Below, in pieces: positions 8,429-18,564 of a DNA stretch of 64,000 nucleotides (positions within the stretch are counted from its first letter, which is position 1; each line of letters starts with the position of its first letter). The stretch spans positions 1 through 64,000 of the forward strand of contig JBAZOO010000009.1 in NCBI GenBank assembly GCA_041648735.1, written 5' to 3'. The translations under genes were made by a program, and so were the position numbers. The notes under the pieces are model-generated. The model saw only the letters and a program-made list of their open reading frames with translations. It searched no databases and was not told the origin of the DNA. Source of the stretch: JBAZOO01 sp041648735. Its GTDB lineage: Bacteria > Verrucomicrobiota > Lentisphaeria > Oligosphaerales > CAITYL01.

Positions 8429-9928
8429 TCAGGCCGTGGGCGGAAGCGCGGCCAGGCGGCGGTTGATGGCGGCGGCGGCGCGGCGCCCCTGCCCCATGGC
8501 CAGGATCACCGTGGCGGCGCCGAGGACGATGTCGCCGCCGGCAAAGACGCCGGGGATGCTGGTCTCGCCATCGTCGTTCACGAGAACGTTGCCGCGCTTG
8601 TTGGTCTCCAGCGCCGGGGTGGTCTGCTTGAGCAGCGGGTTCGATTCGTTGCCAATGGCGACAATGACCGTGTCAAGGTCCATCAGGTACTCGCTGCCGG
8701 GAATCGCCACCGGGCTGCGGCGGCCGGAGGCGTCGGGCTCGCCGAGCTGGTAGCGCAGGCACTCAAGCTGGGAGACGTGCCCCTGCCCGTCCCCAAGGAT
8801 GCGCTTGCCGTTGGCGAGGAAATGGAACACCACCCCCTCCTCCTTGGCATGGGCGACCTCCTCGACGCGCGCCGGCATTTCGTGCTCGGTGCGGCGGTAG
8901 ATCAGGTGCACTTCCTGGGCGCCGAGGCGCACCGCGGTGCGGGCGGCGTCCATCGCCACGTTGCCGCCCCCTAGGACGGCGACCTTCCGCGACTCGGCGA
9001 TCGGGGTCTGGGCCCGAGCCTTGTCGAACGCCCGCATCAGGTTGGAGCGGGTCAGGTATTCGTTGGCCGAAAAGACGCCCACCAAGTTCTCCCCCGGAAT
9101 CTCCATGAACTTGGGCAGCCCCGCGCCGCTGCCGATGAAAACGGCGACGAACCCATCCTTCGCCATCAGGTCGGTGAGCTTGCGGGTGCGGCCGACCACG
9201 AAGTTCGGGACGAGCTTGACCCCCATCCGGCGCAGGGTGTCCACCTCCACCTCCACGATCGCCTTGGGCAGGCGGAACTCGGGGATGCCGTAGAGCATGA
9301 CCCCGCCAAACTTGTGGAACGCCTCGAACACGGTCACCTCATGCCCCTCGCGGCGGACGTCGGCGGCGCAGACCAGGCTGGCCGGGCCGGAACCGATGAC
9401 CGCGACCTTATGGCCGGTCGCCGGCTTGACCGGCGGCGCCGTGATCCGCCCCTGCTCCCGCTCCCAGTCGGCCACGAACCGCTCCAGCCGGCCAATCATC
9501 ACCGCCCGGCTGCCGTCCTTCAGCGCCTTGCCGACGGTGCAGGGCGCCTGGCACTGCGACTCCTGCGGGCAGACCCGGCCACAGACCGCCGGCAGCAGGC
9601 TCGCCTGCTTGATTGCCGCGATGGCCTTGGCATAGTCACCCGCGGCGATCGCCTGGATGAAGCCGGGGATGTCGATCCGCACCGGGCAGCCCTCGACGCA
9701 CGGCTGGTTCTTGCATTGGAGGCAGCGCTGCGCCTCCAGCCGCGCCTGCGCCTCGCTGTAGCCCACCGCGACCTCCTGCATGTTGCCCCGGCGCACCTCC
9801 GGATCCTGGGCCGGCATCTCCTGCGCCGGGATCGCCAGCCGCGCCTTCGGCGTCAGCGGCTGCCCGGCCAGCTTCGCCAGCTCCGCCTGCGCCGCCGCCT
9901 GCAACTCTTCCTTGGTCGGGTGACTCAT
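8429..9928 (-). CDS. nfnB: NfnB-type NADPH-dependent glutamate synthase-like flavoprotein (transhydrogenase beta subunit)
   Basis: The 499-aa flavoprotein has an N-terminal iron-sulfur domain with CLQCKNQPCVEGC at about 69-81 and CGRVCPQESQCQAPC at about 115-129. A FAD motif VIGSGPAS lies near 175, a NADP(H) motif VLGGGNVAMDAA near 318 and the GltD-type tail FAGGDIVLGAATVILAMGQG near 465. Alone it could be the small subunit of glutamate synthase. Its partner 57 bp downstream is an NfnA-type reductase, and this pair in this order forms the NADH-dependent reduced ferredoxin:NADP+ oxidoreductase, which bifurcates electrons in the cytoplasm. SudA-type sulfide dehydrogenase is a close alternative. 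Confidence 0.87.
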   Translation of the reverse strand: MSHPTKEELQAAAQAELAKLAGQPLTPKARLAIPAQEMPAQDPEVRRGNMQEVAVGYSEAQARLEAQRCLQCKNQPCVEGCPVRIDIPGFIQAIAAGDYAKAIAAIKQASLLPAVCGRVCPQESQCQAPCTVGKALKDGSRAVMIGRLERFVADWEREQGRITAPPVKPATGHKVAVIGSGPASLVCAADVRREGHEVTVFEAFHKFGGVMLYGIPEFRLPKAIVEVEVDTLRRMGVKLVPNFVVGRTRKLTDLMAKDGFVAVFIGSGAGLPKFMEIPGENLVGVFSANEYLTRSNLMRAFDKARAQTPIAESRKVAVLGGGNVAMDAARTAVRLGAQEVHLIYRRTEHEMPARVEEVAHAKEEGVVFHFLANGKRILGDGQGHVSQLECLRYQLGEPDASGRRSPVAIPGSEYLMDLDTVIVAIGNESNPLLKQTTPALETNKRGNVLVNDDGETSIPGVFAGGDIVLGAATVILAMGQGRRAAAAINRRLAALPPTA

Positions 9929-9985
9929 ATCTTGAACCTCTCGTGGCTGGCAAAATCAATTTCTGGGGGGGAATGGCCACCCCGG

Positions 9986-10855
9986 TCAGGAATGCACCGC
10001 CTTGTCGAAGGCGGCGTCGAGCTTGCAGAGGTGCGCGTCGAGCTGGCGCTTCTCCTGCGGCTTGTAGGAGCCCTGCCGCTGCATCAGCTCCTCGAAGTCC
10101 ACCGCGTGGCCGTCGAACTCGGGGCCATCAACGCAGACAAACTTGACCTTGCCGCCGACCGTGACGCGGCAGCCGCCACACATCCCGGTGCCGTCCACCA
10201 TGATCGGATTGAGGGAGACCACGGTGTGGACGCCGAACGGCCGGGTCGTGGCGCAGCAGAACTTCATCATGATCGCCGGGCCGATGGCGACGGCGAGGTC
10301 GGGCTTGGGCGTGGCGGCGCACAGCTCCTTGAGCGGCTCGGTGACCAGCGCCTTGCGGCCGGCGGAGCCATCGTCGGTGCAGAGGATCAGCTCGTCGGAG
10401 ATGGCGCGGAACCTCTCCTCGAGGATCAGCAGCTCCCGGGTGCGGGCGCCGAGGATGGTCACCACCCGGTTGCCGGCGGCCTTCAGCGCCTCCAGGATCG
10501 GATAGAGCGGCGCCGCGCCGATGCCGCCGCCGACGCCGACGACGGTGCCGAGCTTGGCGATGTGGGTCGGCGTGCCGAGCGGGCCGACGAGCACCGGGAT
10601 TTCGTCCCCGACATTCATCTCGGCGAGCTGGCGGGTGCCGCGGCCGACGCGCTGGAAGATGAGGGTGATCCAGCCCTCGTCGGCATTGGCGTCGGCAATG
10701 GTCAGGGGGATGCGCTCGCCGTAGTCAACGTCGCCGGAGAGGATGATGAACTGGCCAGGCTTGCGCTCCCGGGCGATGAGCGGCGCCCGCAGCCGCAGCA
10801 GGAACACATCCGCCGAGAATTGGCGCTTTTCCAGGATCAAATGGGATTCGAGCAC
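9986..10855 (-). CDS. nfnA: NfnA-type ferredoxin:NADP+ oxidoreductase alpha subunit
   Basis: The 289-aa protein resembles dihydroorotate dehydrogenase electron-transfer subunits. A FAD-binding barrel shows RKPGQFIIL and ERIPLTI near 35-60. The NAD-binding motif is VGVGGGIGAAPLYPI near 105-120. A C-terminal [2Fe-2S] site is built from GMCGGCRV and FVCVDGPEFDG near 225-250. It is transcribed ahead of nfnB. The start GTG at 10855 has a CTGGAGG ribosome site on the minus strand; the frame is open further upstream, but that part is low-complexity. The pair would exchange electrons among NADH, NADPH and ferredoxin. Confidence 0.87.
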   Translation of the reverse strand: MLESHLILEKRQFSADVFLLRLRAPLIARERKPGQFIILSGDVDYGERIPLTIADANADEGWITLIFQRVGRGTRQLAEMNVGDEIPVLVGPLGTPTHIAKLGTVVGVGGGIGAAPLYPILEALKAAGNRVVTILGARTRELLILEERFRAISDELILCTDDGSAGRKALVTEPLKELCAATPKPDLAVAIGPAIMMKFCCATTRPFGVHTVVSLNPIMVDGTGMCGGCRVTVGGKVKFVCVDGPEFDGHAVDFEELMQRQGSYKPQEKRQLDAHLCKLDAAFDKAVHS

Positions 10856-11069
10856 GGGGGGGGCCTCCAGCGTCCCCGGCGGCTGGCCCGGGGAAACGGG
10901 AAAATGTAAGCGTCCGCCCCCCGAATGCCAGCCCTCGCCTGCGGGCGTGGACAGCCGGCGTTGGCCGGCTACGTTATGCGGACAAGGCCTCCCTTCCGGC
11001 CACGGCCGCGGAGTCCGCGGCACGCGCTGGCACTTTTGCCCCCGCTTTTTTCATGAGGAACCGCCCCCG

Positions 11070-12497
11070 ATGACGACCCCGACCAAGGAAAGCTTGCTCG
11101 CCCTCGTGCAACCCCACGGCCAGGAGCATCTGCTGCGCTTCTGGGACCAACTGGCCGAGGCCGGCCGCGCCCAGCTCGCGGACCAGCTTCTGGCCATCGA
11201 CTGGGAGAGCTTCGACGGCTGGGTCACGGACTACGTGCTGGCGCCCAAGTCCGCGGCGCTGCCGGCCGACCTCAAGCCGGCGCCCTCCTACCCGCTGGCG
11301 CCCCGCGGTCCCGCGGAGGCGGCGCTCTACGAGGGCGCCGTCCGCCGCGGCCAAGCGCTGCTGAAGCAGGGGAAGGTGGCGGGGTTCACCGTCGCCGGCG
11401 GCCAGGGCACCCGTCTGGGGTATGACGGGCCGAAGGGCACCTTCCCCGTCACCCCGATCCACAACAAGCCGCTGTTCCAAGTGTTTGCGGAGACGATCCT
11501 CCGCACCCAGGAGAAGGCCGGCAGCCCGATCCCCTGGTACATCATGACCAGCCCGATCAACGACGGGCCGACCCGCGAGTTCTTCCAGGCCAATGGCTTC
11601 TTCGGCCTGAACCCGGCGAAGGTCAAGTTCTTCACCCAGGGCACCATGCCGGCCATCGGGCTGGACGGCAAGCTGCTGCTGGCCTCTCCCGACTCGCTGG
11701 CGCTCTCCCCCAACGGCCACGGCGGCTGCCTGCTGGCGATGCGCCAGTCCGGCATGCTCCAGGAGCTGGCCGCCGCCGGCATCGAACACATCTCCTACTG
11801 GCAGATCGACAACCCGCTGGTGCAGATGTTCGACCCCCTCTTCCTCGGCCTCCACGACCTCACCGAATCCGACATGAGTTCCCGCGGCCTGGTCAAGACC
11901 GGCCCGCTGGAGAAGCTCGGGAACTACGCCCTCGCCGACGGCAAGCTGACCATCATCGAATACAGCGACATGCCCGAGGAGCTGGCGCGGGCCAAGGGGC
12001 CGGACGGACGGCTCAGGTTCCGCGTCGGCAGCCCGGCGATCCACCTCCTCCGCCGCGACTTCGTCGAACGCCTCACCGCCGGCGGCCGGCTCCAGTTGCC
12101 CTTCCACCGCGCCGTCAAGAAGGTGCCGGCCGTGGACGCCAACGGCCAGGTCGCCGCCCCCGCCGAACCCAACGCCGTCAAGCTGGAGATGTTCATCTTC
12201 GACGCCCTGCCGCTGGCCAACCGGCCGCTCATCCTCGAAGCGGACCGCGACGAGCAGTTCGCCCCGGTCAAGAACCCGACCGGCGTCGATTCCCTCGAAA
12301 GCAGCCAGAAGATGCAGCAGGAACGCGCCGCCCGCTGGCTGGAGGCCGCCGGCGTCACGGTCCCGCGCCGGGCGGACGGCACCCTCGACTGCACCCTGGA
12401 ACTCTCCCCCCGCCGCTTCGCCGACCGCGCCGACGTCGTGGCCGCCGCCGGCACCCTGCCGACCCCCGAGCCCGGCGCCGCCCTGGCCCTCGACTGA
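11070..12497 (+). CDS. UDP-N-acetylglucosamine / UDP-sugar pyrophosphorylase (AGX1-like)
   Basis: Forms UDP-sugar from UTP and sugar-1-phosphate, most likely GlcNAc-1-P. The 475-aa protein shows the nucleotide-binding loop VAGGQGTRLGYDGPKG near 107-122, then MTSPINDGPT near 155 and the acceptor-side text NPLVQMFDPLF near 235. This architecture is the eukaryote-like UAP/AGX family rather than bacterial GlmU. ATG at 11070 is chosen because the start of the family alignment follows it; the frame is open further upstream into a 214-bp region shared with divergent nfnA. It probably forms one unit with the small gene 18 bp downstream. Confidence 0.92.
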   Translation: MTTPTKESLLALVQPHGQEHLLRFWDQLAEAGRAQLADQLLAIDWESFDGWVTDYVLAPKSAALPADLKPAPSYPLAPRGPAEAALYEGAVRRGQALLKQGKVAGFTVAGGQGTRLGYDGPKGTFPVTPIHNKPLFQVFAETILRTQEKAGSPIPWYIMTSPINDGPTREFFQANGFFGLNPAKVKFFTQGTMPAIGLDGKLLLASPDSLALSPNGHGGCLLAMRQSGMLQELAAAGIEHISYWQIDNPLVQMFDPLFLGLHDLTESDMSSRGLVKTGPLEKLGNYALADGKLTIIEYSDMPEELARAKGPDGRLRFRVGSPAIHLLRRDFVERLTAGGRLQLPFHRAVKKVPAVDANGQVAAPAEPNAVKLEMFIFDALPLANRPLILEADRDEQFAPVKNPTGVDSLESSQKMQQERAARWLEAAGVTVPRRADGTLDCTLELSPRRFADRADVVAAAGTLPTPEPGAALALD

Positions 12498-12515
12498 CAC
12501 CAAGGAGGCCCGACC

Positions 12516-12845
12516 ATGCAGAAACTCTGCGCCTTCACCGTCCAAGACCTGATCCTGGAACCGAAGACGGTGGCCGCCCGGCTGGCCCAGGCGTGCCGCG
12601 CGCCGACGCCGAGCCGCGTCGCCGCCGTCTGCCAGCTCGACCGCCAGGTCTGGTTCATCCTCCAGCCCGTGCCCGCCAGCGCCACCCCCGAGGAGTATGT
12701 GCTGGCGCCGGTCAAGGATCCGAGCACGGACGGCTTCCCCGCCGAGCTGCTTGACCGCTGGGTCAACCGCTTCCTCGTCCGCGGCACGGTCGCCCTCGAC
12801 GGCCACACCTTCCTCGCCCTCTACGCCCGCGAACTGCCCGGCTGA
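12516..12845 (+). CDS. Conserved-looking small protein of unknown function
   Basis: A 109-aa protein with no recognised motif. It is mixed hydrophobic and charged, without signal peptide or membrane helix, so probably cytoplasmic. A good ribosome site (AAGGAGG) lies before ATG at 12516. Gaps of 18 bp to the UDP-sugar pyrophosphorylase and 4 bp to the CBM9-like gene place it in the same transcript. Confidence 0.75.
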   Translation: MQKLCAFTVQDLILEPKTVAARLAQACRAPTPSRVAAVCQLDRQVWFILQPVPASATPEEYVLAPVKDPSTDGFPAELLDRWVNRFLVRGTVALDGHTFLALYARELPG

Positions 12846-12849
12846 AGCC

Positions 12850-13554
12850 ATGCCCCCCGCCTACACCATCGGCCGGGCCGCCTGCCTCCCCCCCTACCGC
12901 GGCGCTTGGGAGGCGCCGCCCTGGGACCAGGCGGCGGTGGCGGAGATCGCCTGGTTCCATCCCCGGAGCGGCGGCCACCGGCCGGCGACCCAGGTGAAAA
13001 TGCTGTACAGCGCCGCCGCGCTCCACCTCTTCTTCCGGGTTCAGGACCGCCACGTCCGCTGCGTCCACACCCAACCCCAGGCGCCGGTCTGTCGCGACAG
13101 TTGCGTCGAGTTCTTCTTCGAGCCCAAGCCCGGCGGCGGCTACCTGAACCTGGAGGCGAACTGCGGCGGCGCCTTCCTCTGCCACCACATCCGCGACCCC
13201 CGGCGCGTCCCTGGCGGTTTTGCCGACGCCACCCCGCTCGACCCGGCCTGGCTGGCCCGGATCCGGGTCTTCCACAGCCTGCCGGCCCGGGTCGAGCCGG
13301 AGCTGGCCGGCCCGGTGGAATGGTCCCTGGAATTTTCGCTGCCGCTGGCCCTGGTCGAAGCGCAGGTCGGCCCCCTCGGCCCGCTGCCGGGGCAGACTTG
13401 GCGCGGCAATTTCCAGAAATGCGCCGACCAGACCTCCCACCCGCATTGGGCCACCTGGGCGCCCCACGACGCCGCCCAGCCCCTCAACTTCCACCAGCCC
13501 GCCTTCTTCGCCCCCCTCCATTTCGCGCCGGCCGCCGTCACTCCCGCCCCGTGA
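12850..13554 (+). CDS. CBM9-like carbohydrate-binding protein
   Basis: The 234-aa protein matches the layout of family-9-like carbohydrate-binding domains. It opens with a short beta segment containing WFHPRSGG, then VKMLYSAAALHLFFRVQD, then the hallmark VCRDSCVEFFFEPKPGGGYLNLE near 78-100 and the terminal WRGNFQKCADQTSHPHWATWAP. No signal peptide is visible at the N-terminus, which is unusual because many relatives are secreted. The ATG at 12850 lies 4 bp after the preceding stop. Its 3' end overlaps the convergent sigma-factor gene by 17 bp. Confidence 0.8.
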   Translation: MPPAYTIGRAACLPPYRGAWEAPPWDQAAVAEIAWFHPRSGGHRPATQVKMLYSAAALHLFFRVQDRHVRCVHTQPQAPVCRDSCVEFFFEPKPGGGYLNLEANCGGAFLCHHIRDPRRVPGGFADATPLDPAWLARIRVFHSLPARVEPELAGPVEWSLEFSLPLALVEAQVGPLGPLPGQTWRGNFQKCADQTSHPHWATWAPHDAAQPLNFHQPAFFAPLHFAPAAVTPAP

Positions 13555-14107
13555 GCAGATGCTTGCGCATCTTCGCCAGCGCCCGCTGCAGCATCGGGCC
13601 GATGCTGTTCATCGGGATGCCGGTGATCTCGCTGATCTCACGGTACTTGCGCTCGCGCAGGTAGAAGAGCTGGACCAGGGCGCGTTCCCGCTCCGAGAGG
13701 ACTTCAAGCGCCGCCAGCCCGTGCTCGGGCGTGAGCGCGTCACCGCTAGGCGGCGGTTCCGCCGGCGCGGCGAGGGGGCACTCGTCCGAAATCGGCTCGG
13801 CCTGGATCTTGTGCCGGCGCATGACGTCAACGCAGCGGTTGCGCACCAGCACGTAGAGCGTCGGCAGGAAGTTGCGCCGCCCCAGGCAGGAGCGGATCCG
13901 CTCGCAGTCGCGGGCCAGCAGGTTCTGCCAGACCACGGCGACGGCGTCCTCGTGGTCGTGATGCGAGGCGGAAAAGCCGTAGGCGGCAAAGGTGCGGCGG
14001 GCCGTCTCCAGCATCAGCGCCGAATAGCGGCGGACCAGTTCGTCCCAGGCCGCGGCGTCGTCCCGGAGCAGCCGTTCCAGAAGCGGGTATGTCGGATCCT
14101 CGGTCAC
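13538..14107 (-). CDS. ECF-type RNA polymerase sigma factor
   Basis: The protein (189 aa with this start) has an ECF region 2 (WDELVRRYSALMLETARRTF near 20-40, then HDHEDAVAVVWQNLLARD). Region 4 is LSERERALVQLFYLRERKYREISEITGIP, a helix-turn-helix for the -35 element. It would direct polymerase to a specific regulon. The GTG at 14107 is placed just before VTEDPTYPLLERLLRDD; the frame stays open to 14266, so a longer N-terminus starting at an upstream ATG cannot be excluded. No anti-sigma factor is next to it; the divergent neighbour is an FHA protein. Confidence 0.85.
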   Translation of the reverse strand: MTEDPTYPLLERLLRDDAAAWDELVRRYSALMLETARRTFAAYGFSASHHDHEDAVAVVWQNLLARDCERIRSCLGRRNFLPTLYVLVRNRCVDVMRRHKIQAEPISDECPLAAPAEPPPSGDALTPEHGLAALEVLSERERALVQLFYLRERKYREISEITGIPMNSIGPMLQRALAKMRKHLLTGRE

Positions 14108-14346
14108 CGGGCGGACGCCTCCACGGAATCGAAGCGGTTGCCGGCCGGCCAGCCGGAGCCAGGCCGGAGCCGCAAAAAAGCGTAACATACCGCCACAACG
14201 GCGCGGGCGGGCGCGCCAAGTTCGCATCAACCGGCCACCAAGATATATTGCAAAAAAGGCTGCCAATCTTCACCAGGGCACAGCCAAGGCCGCCCCAACC
14301 TGATCTATTCAGGTGAAACATTCAGGCTAAAACTGGGAGAGACATC

Positions 14347-14847
14347 ATGTCGAAGCTGGTCTGTGTCGGGGGGCTGAACAAGGGGGATGAATTCTCGCTG
14401 CTCCACGGCAGCAACCTGATCGGCCGCGCCAAGGACTGCCAGATCAGCCTCTTCGACAAAAAATCCTCCCGCCGGCATTGCCGGATCTCCCGCGAAGGCA
14501 ACTACTACGCGATCGAAGACCTCTCCAGCCGCAACGGCACCGCCCTCAACGGCAAGCTCCTGGCAAAGACGGTCATCCTCAAGTCGGGCGACAAGATCAA
14601 GATCGGCGGCACCGTCCTCGTCTTCAGCGACCAGACGGCCGGCGGCATCCTCGAACATGCGGTCGCCGACGCCGCGGCCGAGGTGCATGAGAAGGACTTC
14701 GGCAAGGCCTTCAAGAATGCCTCCAGCCGGGCGGCCGCCGTACACCAGCACCATCAGGCCCAGATTTCCCACGATCTGGCCGAGCACGAACAGGATGCCA
14801 AGGCCGGGTTCTTCGCCCGCCTTTTCCGCTGCTTCCGCCACCATTGA
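14347..14847 (+). CDS. FHA-domain protein
   Basis: The 166-aa protein has one forkhead-associated domain at residues 5-95. The signature residues are visible: LIGRAKDC near 25, KKSSRRHC near 40 and DLSSRNGTALNG near 60-71. FHA domains bind phosphothreonine peptides, so a partner Ser/Thr kinase is expected, though none lies in this window. The C-terminal 70 residues are charged and His-rich, with a basic end. GGGAGAG precedes ATG at 14347. Head-to-head with the sigma factor gene, which raises the possibility of joint signalling (inference). Confidence 0.92.
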   Translation: MSKLVCVGGLNKGDEFSLLHGSNLIGRAKDCQISLFDKKSSRRHCRISREGNYYAIEDLSSRNGTALNGKLLAKTVILKSGDKIKIGGTVLVFSDQTAGGILEHAVADAAAEVHEKDFGKAFKNASSRAAAVHQHHQAQISHDLAEHEQDAKAGFFARLFRCFRHH

Positions 14848-14861
14848 CCCCGGAATCACCC

Positions 14862-15846
<985 letters not shown>

Positions 15847-15854
<8 letters not shown>

Positions 15855-16128
15855 ACCCGCCGCCAACCCCAAGCCGCCCGCCAGCTTCGAGGAGGCCCTC
15901 GCCCGCCTGGAGGCGATCGTCGCGGAAATGGAAAGCGGCAGCTTGAAGCTCGACGAGTGCATGGCCCGCCACGCCGAGGGCGCCAAGCTGGCGGCGTTCT
16001 GTGAAAAGAAGCTCGCCGAGGCGGAGCGCAAGATCGAAATCCTGGCCGGCCGCGATGCCGCCGGCGAACCGCGCTGGGAGGAATGCCCGGCCCCAAGCCC
16101 CAAACCCGAGGCGGATGACCAGCCGTGA
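15847..16128 (+). CDS. xseB: Exodeoxyribonuclease VII small subunit
   Basis: A 93-aa protein with the family core PPASFEEALARLEAIVAEMESGSLKLDECM near residues 10-40 and a helical tail through CEKKLAEAERKIEIL. It forms the processive exonuclease VII with the large subunit XseA, which is not in the window. Overlaps the upstream gene by 8 bp and the downstream gene as GTGA, so it is translated as part of the chain. Confidence 0.95.
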
Positions 16129-16748
16129 ACGCCTGGGAACCCCAACCCGCCACCACTGACGCCGCCCCCGCCCCCGCCGGGGCCGCCACCGCCCGCCTCT
16201 TCGTCGCCATCCCCCTGCCCGAAACGGTGCGCGCCGCCCTCGCCCTCGCCATCGGCCGCCTCCACCGCGCCGGCGGCCGCATCGGCTGGGTCGCCCCGGA
16301 AAACCTGCACGTCACCCTCGCCTTCCTCGGCGACCTCCCCGAAGAGCGCCTGCCCGCAGCCGCCGCCGCCCTCGACCAGGCCGCCGCCGGCCACCAGCCC
16401 TTCCCCCTCACCGCCGCCGGCCTCGGCACCTTCGGCCACCCCCGCGCCCCCCGCGTCATCTGGGCTGGCCTTGCCGGCGACCTCCCCCGGCTGCTCCGCC
16501 TCCAGGCCGCCGTCGCCGCCGCCTTCCAGCCGCTGGGCTTTGCCGAAGACCGCCCCTTCCACCCCCACCTCACCCTCGGCCGGGTACGCGGCGGCGGCCT
16601 GCCAACCGCCTTCTTCGCCGAACTCGCCAAGCGCGGCCACGACCACTTCGGGGATTTCACCGCCGACCGCCTGGAGCTGATCCGCAGCCAGCTCCGCCCC
16701 GCCGGCCCCCACTACGAACTCCTCCACGCCGCCCCCCTCACCCCATGA
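16125..16748 (+). CDS. thpR: RNA 2',3'-cyclic phosphodiesterase (LigT/ThpR)
   Basis: Two HxTx motifs mark the 2H phosphoesterase fold: HVTLAF near residue 63 and HLTLGR near 150. Residues 25-33 read LFVAIPLPE, the usual start of the domain; the first 20 residues are a Pro/Ala-rich extension. Hydrolyses 2',3'-cyclic phosphates on RNA ends. GTG start at 16125 overlaps the xseB stop (GTGA), and its own stop overlaps ribD (ATGA). Confidence 0.93.
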   Translation: MNAWEPQPATTDAAPAPAGAATARLFVAIPLPETVRAALALAIGRLHRAGGRIGWVAPENLHVTLAFLGDLPEERLPAAAAALDQAAAGHQPFPLTAAGLGTFGHPRAPRVIWAGLAGDLPRLLRLQAAVAAAFQPLGFAEDRPFHPHLTLGRVRGGGLPTAFFAELAKRGHDHFGDFTADRLELIRSQLRPAGPHYELLHAAPLTP

Positions 16749-17794
16749 CAAGCCGAACCGACCGCGACTGGATGCGCCGGGCCCTGCGGCTGGCTGAAAA
16801 GGCCTGGGGCCAAACCAGCCCGAACCCACTGGTCGGCGCCGTGGTCGTGAACGACGGCCGCGCCGTCGGCGAGGGCTGGCACCGGCGCGCCGGCCTGCCG
16901 CACGCGGAACCGGAGGCGCTGGCCGCCGCCGGCGCGGCCGCGCGCGGCGCCGAGCTGTTCGTCACCCTCGAACCCTGCTGCACCTTTGGCCGCACCCCAC
17001 CCTGCACCGAAGCCATCCGCGCCGCGGGGATCCGCCGGGTGGTCGTCGGCTGCCTGGACCCGAACCCGAAGCACGCCGGCCGCGGCATCGAAATCCTCCG
17101 CGCCGCCGGGCTCGACGTGAGCGTCGGCATCGAGGCGGCCCGCTGCCGCCAACTCAACGAGGCCTTCTTCCACTGGGTCACCACTGGCCGCCCCTTCGTC
17201 CTGCTCAAGATGGCCATGACCCTCGACGGCAAGATCGCCACCGCGGCGGGCGAGTCGCAGTGGGTCACCGGCCCCGCCGCCCGCCGCCGGGTCCAACGGC
17301 TCCGGCAATGGGCCGACGCCATCCTCGTCGGCGGCGAGACGCTGCGCCAGGACAATCCCGCCTTGACCGTGCGGACTCCGCAAGACTGGCCGCGGCAACC
17401 CCGCAAGTTCGTCTGGAGCCGCCGCCCCCCCACCGCCTTCCCCCAGAGCCTGAAAATCTTCGCCGACCCCGCCAACCCGCCGGAGTTCGTCGCCCCGCGG
17501 ACTCCGCAAGAATGGCGGGAGTGGCTCCAGGAGCTGGGGCGGCGGCCCCTCACCGCGCTGCTCCTCGAAGGCGGCGGCGAACTGGCCGCGGCGGCGCTGC
17601 ACGCCGGGGCGGTCGACCGCCTCGAGTTCCACATCGCCCCCAAAATCCTCGGCGGCCGTGCCGGCCGCCCGGTGGTCGGCGGCCCGGATCCGGATCGCCT
17701 GGCGGCGGCGCTGGGCCTCCAGGAACTGCGGTTCCGCCGCCTGGGCGACGACTGGCTGGCGACCGCCCGCCCCCAGCCGCCACCCCAGCCCTGA
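16745..17794 (+). CDS. ribD: Bifunctional riboflavin deaminase/reductase RibD
   Basis: Second and third steps of riboflavin synthesis in the cytoplasm. The N-terminal deaminase domain has zinc ligands in HAEPEAL near 53 and PCCTFGRTPPC near 78-88. The C-terminal reductase domain starts at MAMTLDGKIATAAGES near 158 and contains DAILVGGETLRQDNP near 192-206. Length 349 aa is typical. Two GCGGACTCCGC palindromes at 17371 and 17497 encode RTPQ at two places in the reductase domain, which look like inserted residues. The ribE gene follows after 95 bp. Confidence 0.96.
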   Translation: MTSRTDRDWMRRALRLAEKAWGQTSPNPLVGAVVVNDGRAVGEGWHRRAGLPHAEPEALAAAGAAARGAELFVTLEPCCTFGRTPPCTEAIRAAGIRRVVVGCLDPNPKHAGRGIEILRAAGLDVSVGIEAARCRQLNEAFFHWVTTGRPFVLLKMAMTLDGKIATAAGESQWVTGPAARRRVQRLRQWADAILVGGETLRQDNPALTVRTPQDWPRQPRKFVWSRRPPTAFPQSLKIFADPANPPEFVAPRTPQEWREWLQELGRRPLTALLLEGGGELAAAALHAGAVDRLEFHIAPKILGGRAGRPVVGGPDPDRLAAALGLQELRFRRLGDDWLATARPQPPPQP

Positions 17795-17889
17795 GAGGAA
17801 GGCGGCGGGACGCTTGCATTTTGCCCGGCCGGCGTGTATGGAAGCGGTGAAGAAGCCGGCAGGACGGCTCACAAAACCGGAGGTGGAAC

Positions 17890-18564
17890 ATGTTCACGGG
17901 CTTGGTGGAGGCAGTTGGCAAAATCGTGGGACGCTCCGCCTTGGGCAAGGCGGGCAAGCTGGTGGTGCATGCCCCGGACCTGCCGCTGCGGGAAATCAAG
18001 CTCGGCGACAGCATCGCCGTCAACGGCGTCTGCCTCACGGTCGAAGCCATCAACCTGGCGGAGCAGGACATCACCTTCCACACCCTCGCCGAAACCTTGG
18101 CCCGCACCAACCTGGGGCGGCTCGACATTGGCCGGCCGGTGAACCTGGAGCCGGCGCTGCGGCTCGGCGACCGGCTGGGCGGCCACATCGTCACCGGCCA
18201 CGTCGACTGCACCGTGCCAATCCGCGCCATCTGCCGCCCCCAGGACGACTGGGTGGTGACGGTGCCGCTGCCCGCGGAGCATGCCGCCCTGGTGGTGGAA
18301 AAGGGCAGCATCGCCCTCAACGGCATCTCCCTGACGGTGGCGGCGGTCGCAACCGACCACTTCACCATCCACGTCATCCCCCACACCTGGCTGGCCACCG
18401 CCCTCCATGGCGCCAAGCCCGGCGACCCGGCCAACCTTGAGTTCGACATCGTCGGCAAATACATCCTCCGCCAGCGGCAGCTCGCGGCGCCGGCCGCCGC
18501 CACCGCCGCCGGCAAGGCGGCCGTGGAGCTGGAAACCCTCGCCCAAGCCGGCTTCCTCGACTGA
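17890..18564 (+). CDS. ribE: Riboflavin synthase alpha chain
   Basis: Dismutates two lumazines to give riboflavin. Two tandem lumazine-binding domains are visible in the 224-aa protein: MFTGLVEAVGKIV at 1-13 with VNGVCLTV near 45, then GGHIVTGHVDC near 98 with LNGISLTVAAV near 143. ATG at 17890 has GGAGGTGG upstream. The 95-bp gap to ribD has no FMN-riboswitch-like conserved boxes that I can see. Other rib genes are not in the window. Confidence 0.96.
   Translation: MFTGLVEAVGKIVGRSALGKAGKLVVHAPDLPLREIKLGDSIAVNGVCLTVEAINLAEQDITFHTLAETLARTNLGRLDIGRPVNLEPALRLGDRLGGHIVTGHVDCTVPIRAICRPQDDWVVTVPLPAEHAALVVEKGSIALNGISLTVAAVATDHFTIHVIPHTWLATALHGAKPGDPANLEFDIVGKYILRQRQLAAPAAATAAGKAAVELETLAQAGFLD

Noticed and set aside
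17795..17889. FMN riboswitch before ribE
   Set aside because: The gap is only 95 bp and shows none of the conserved RFN boxes I would expect.
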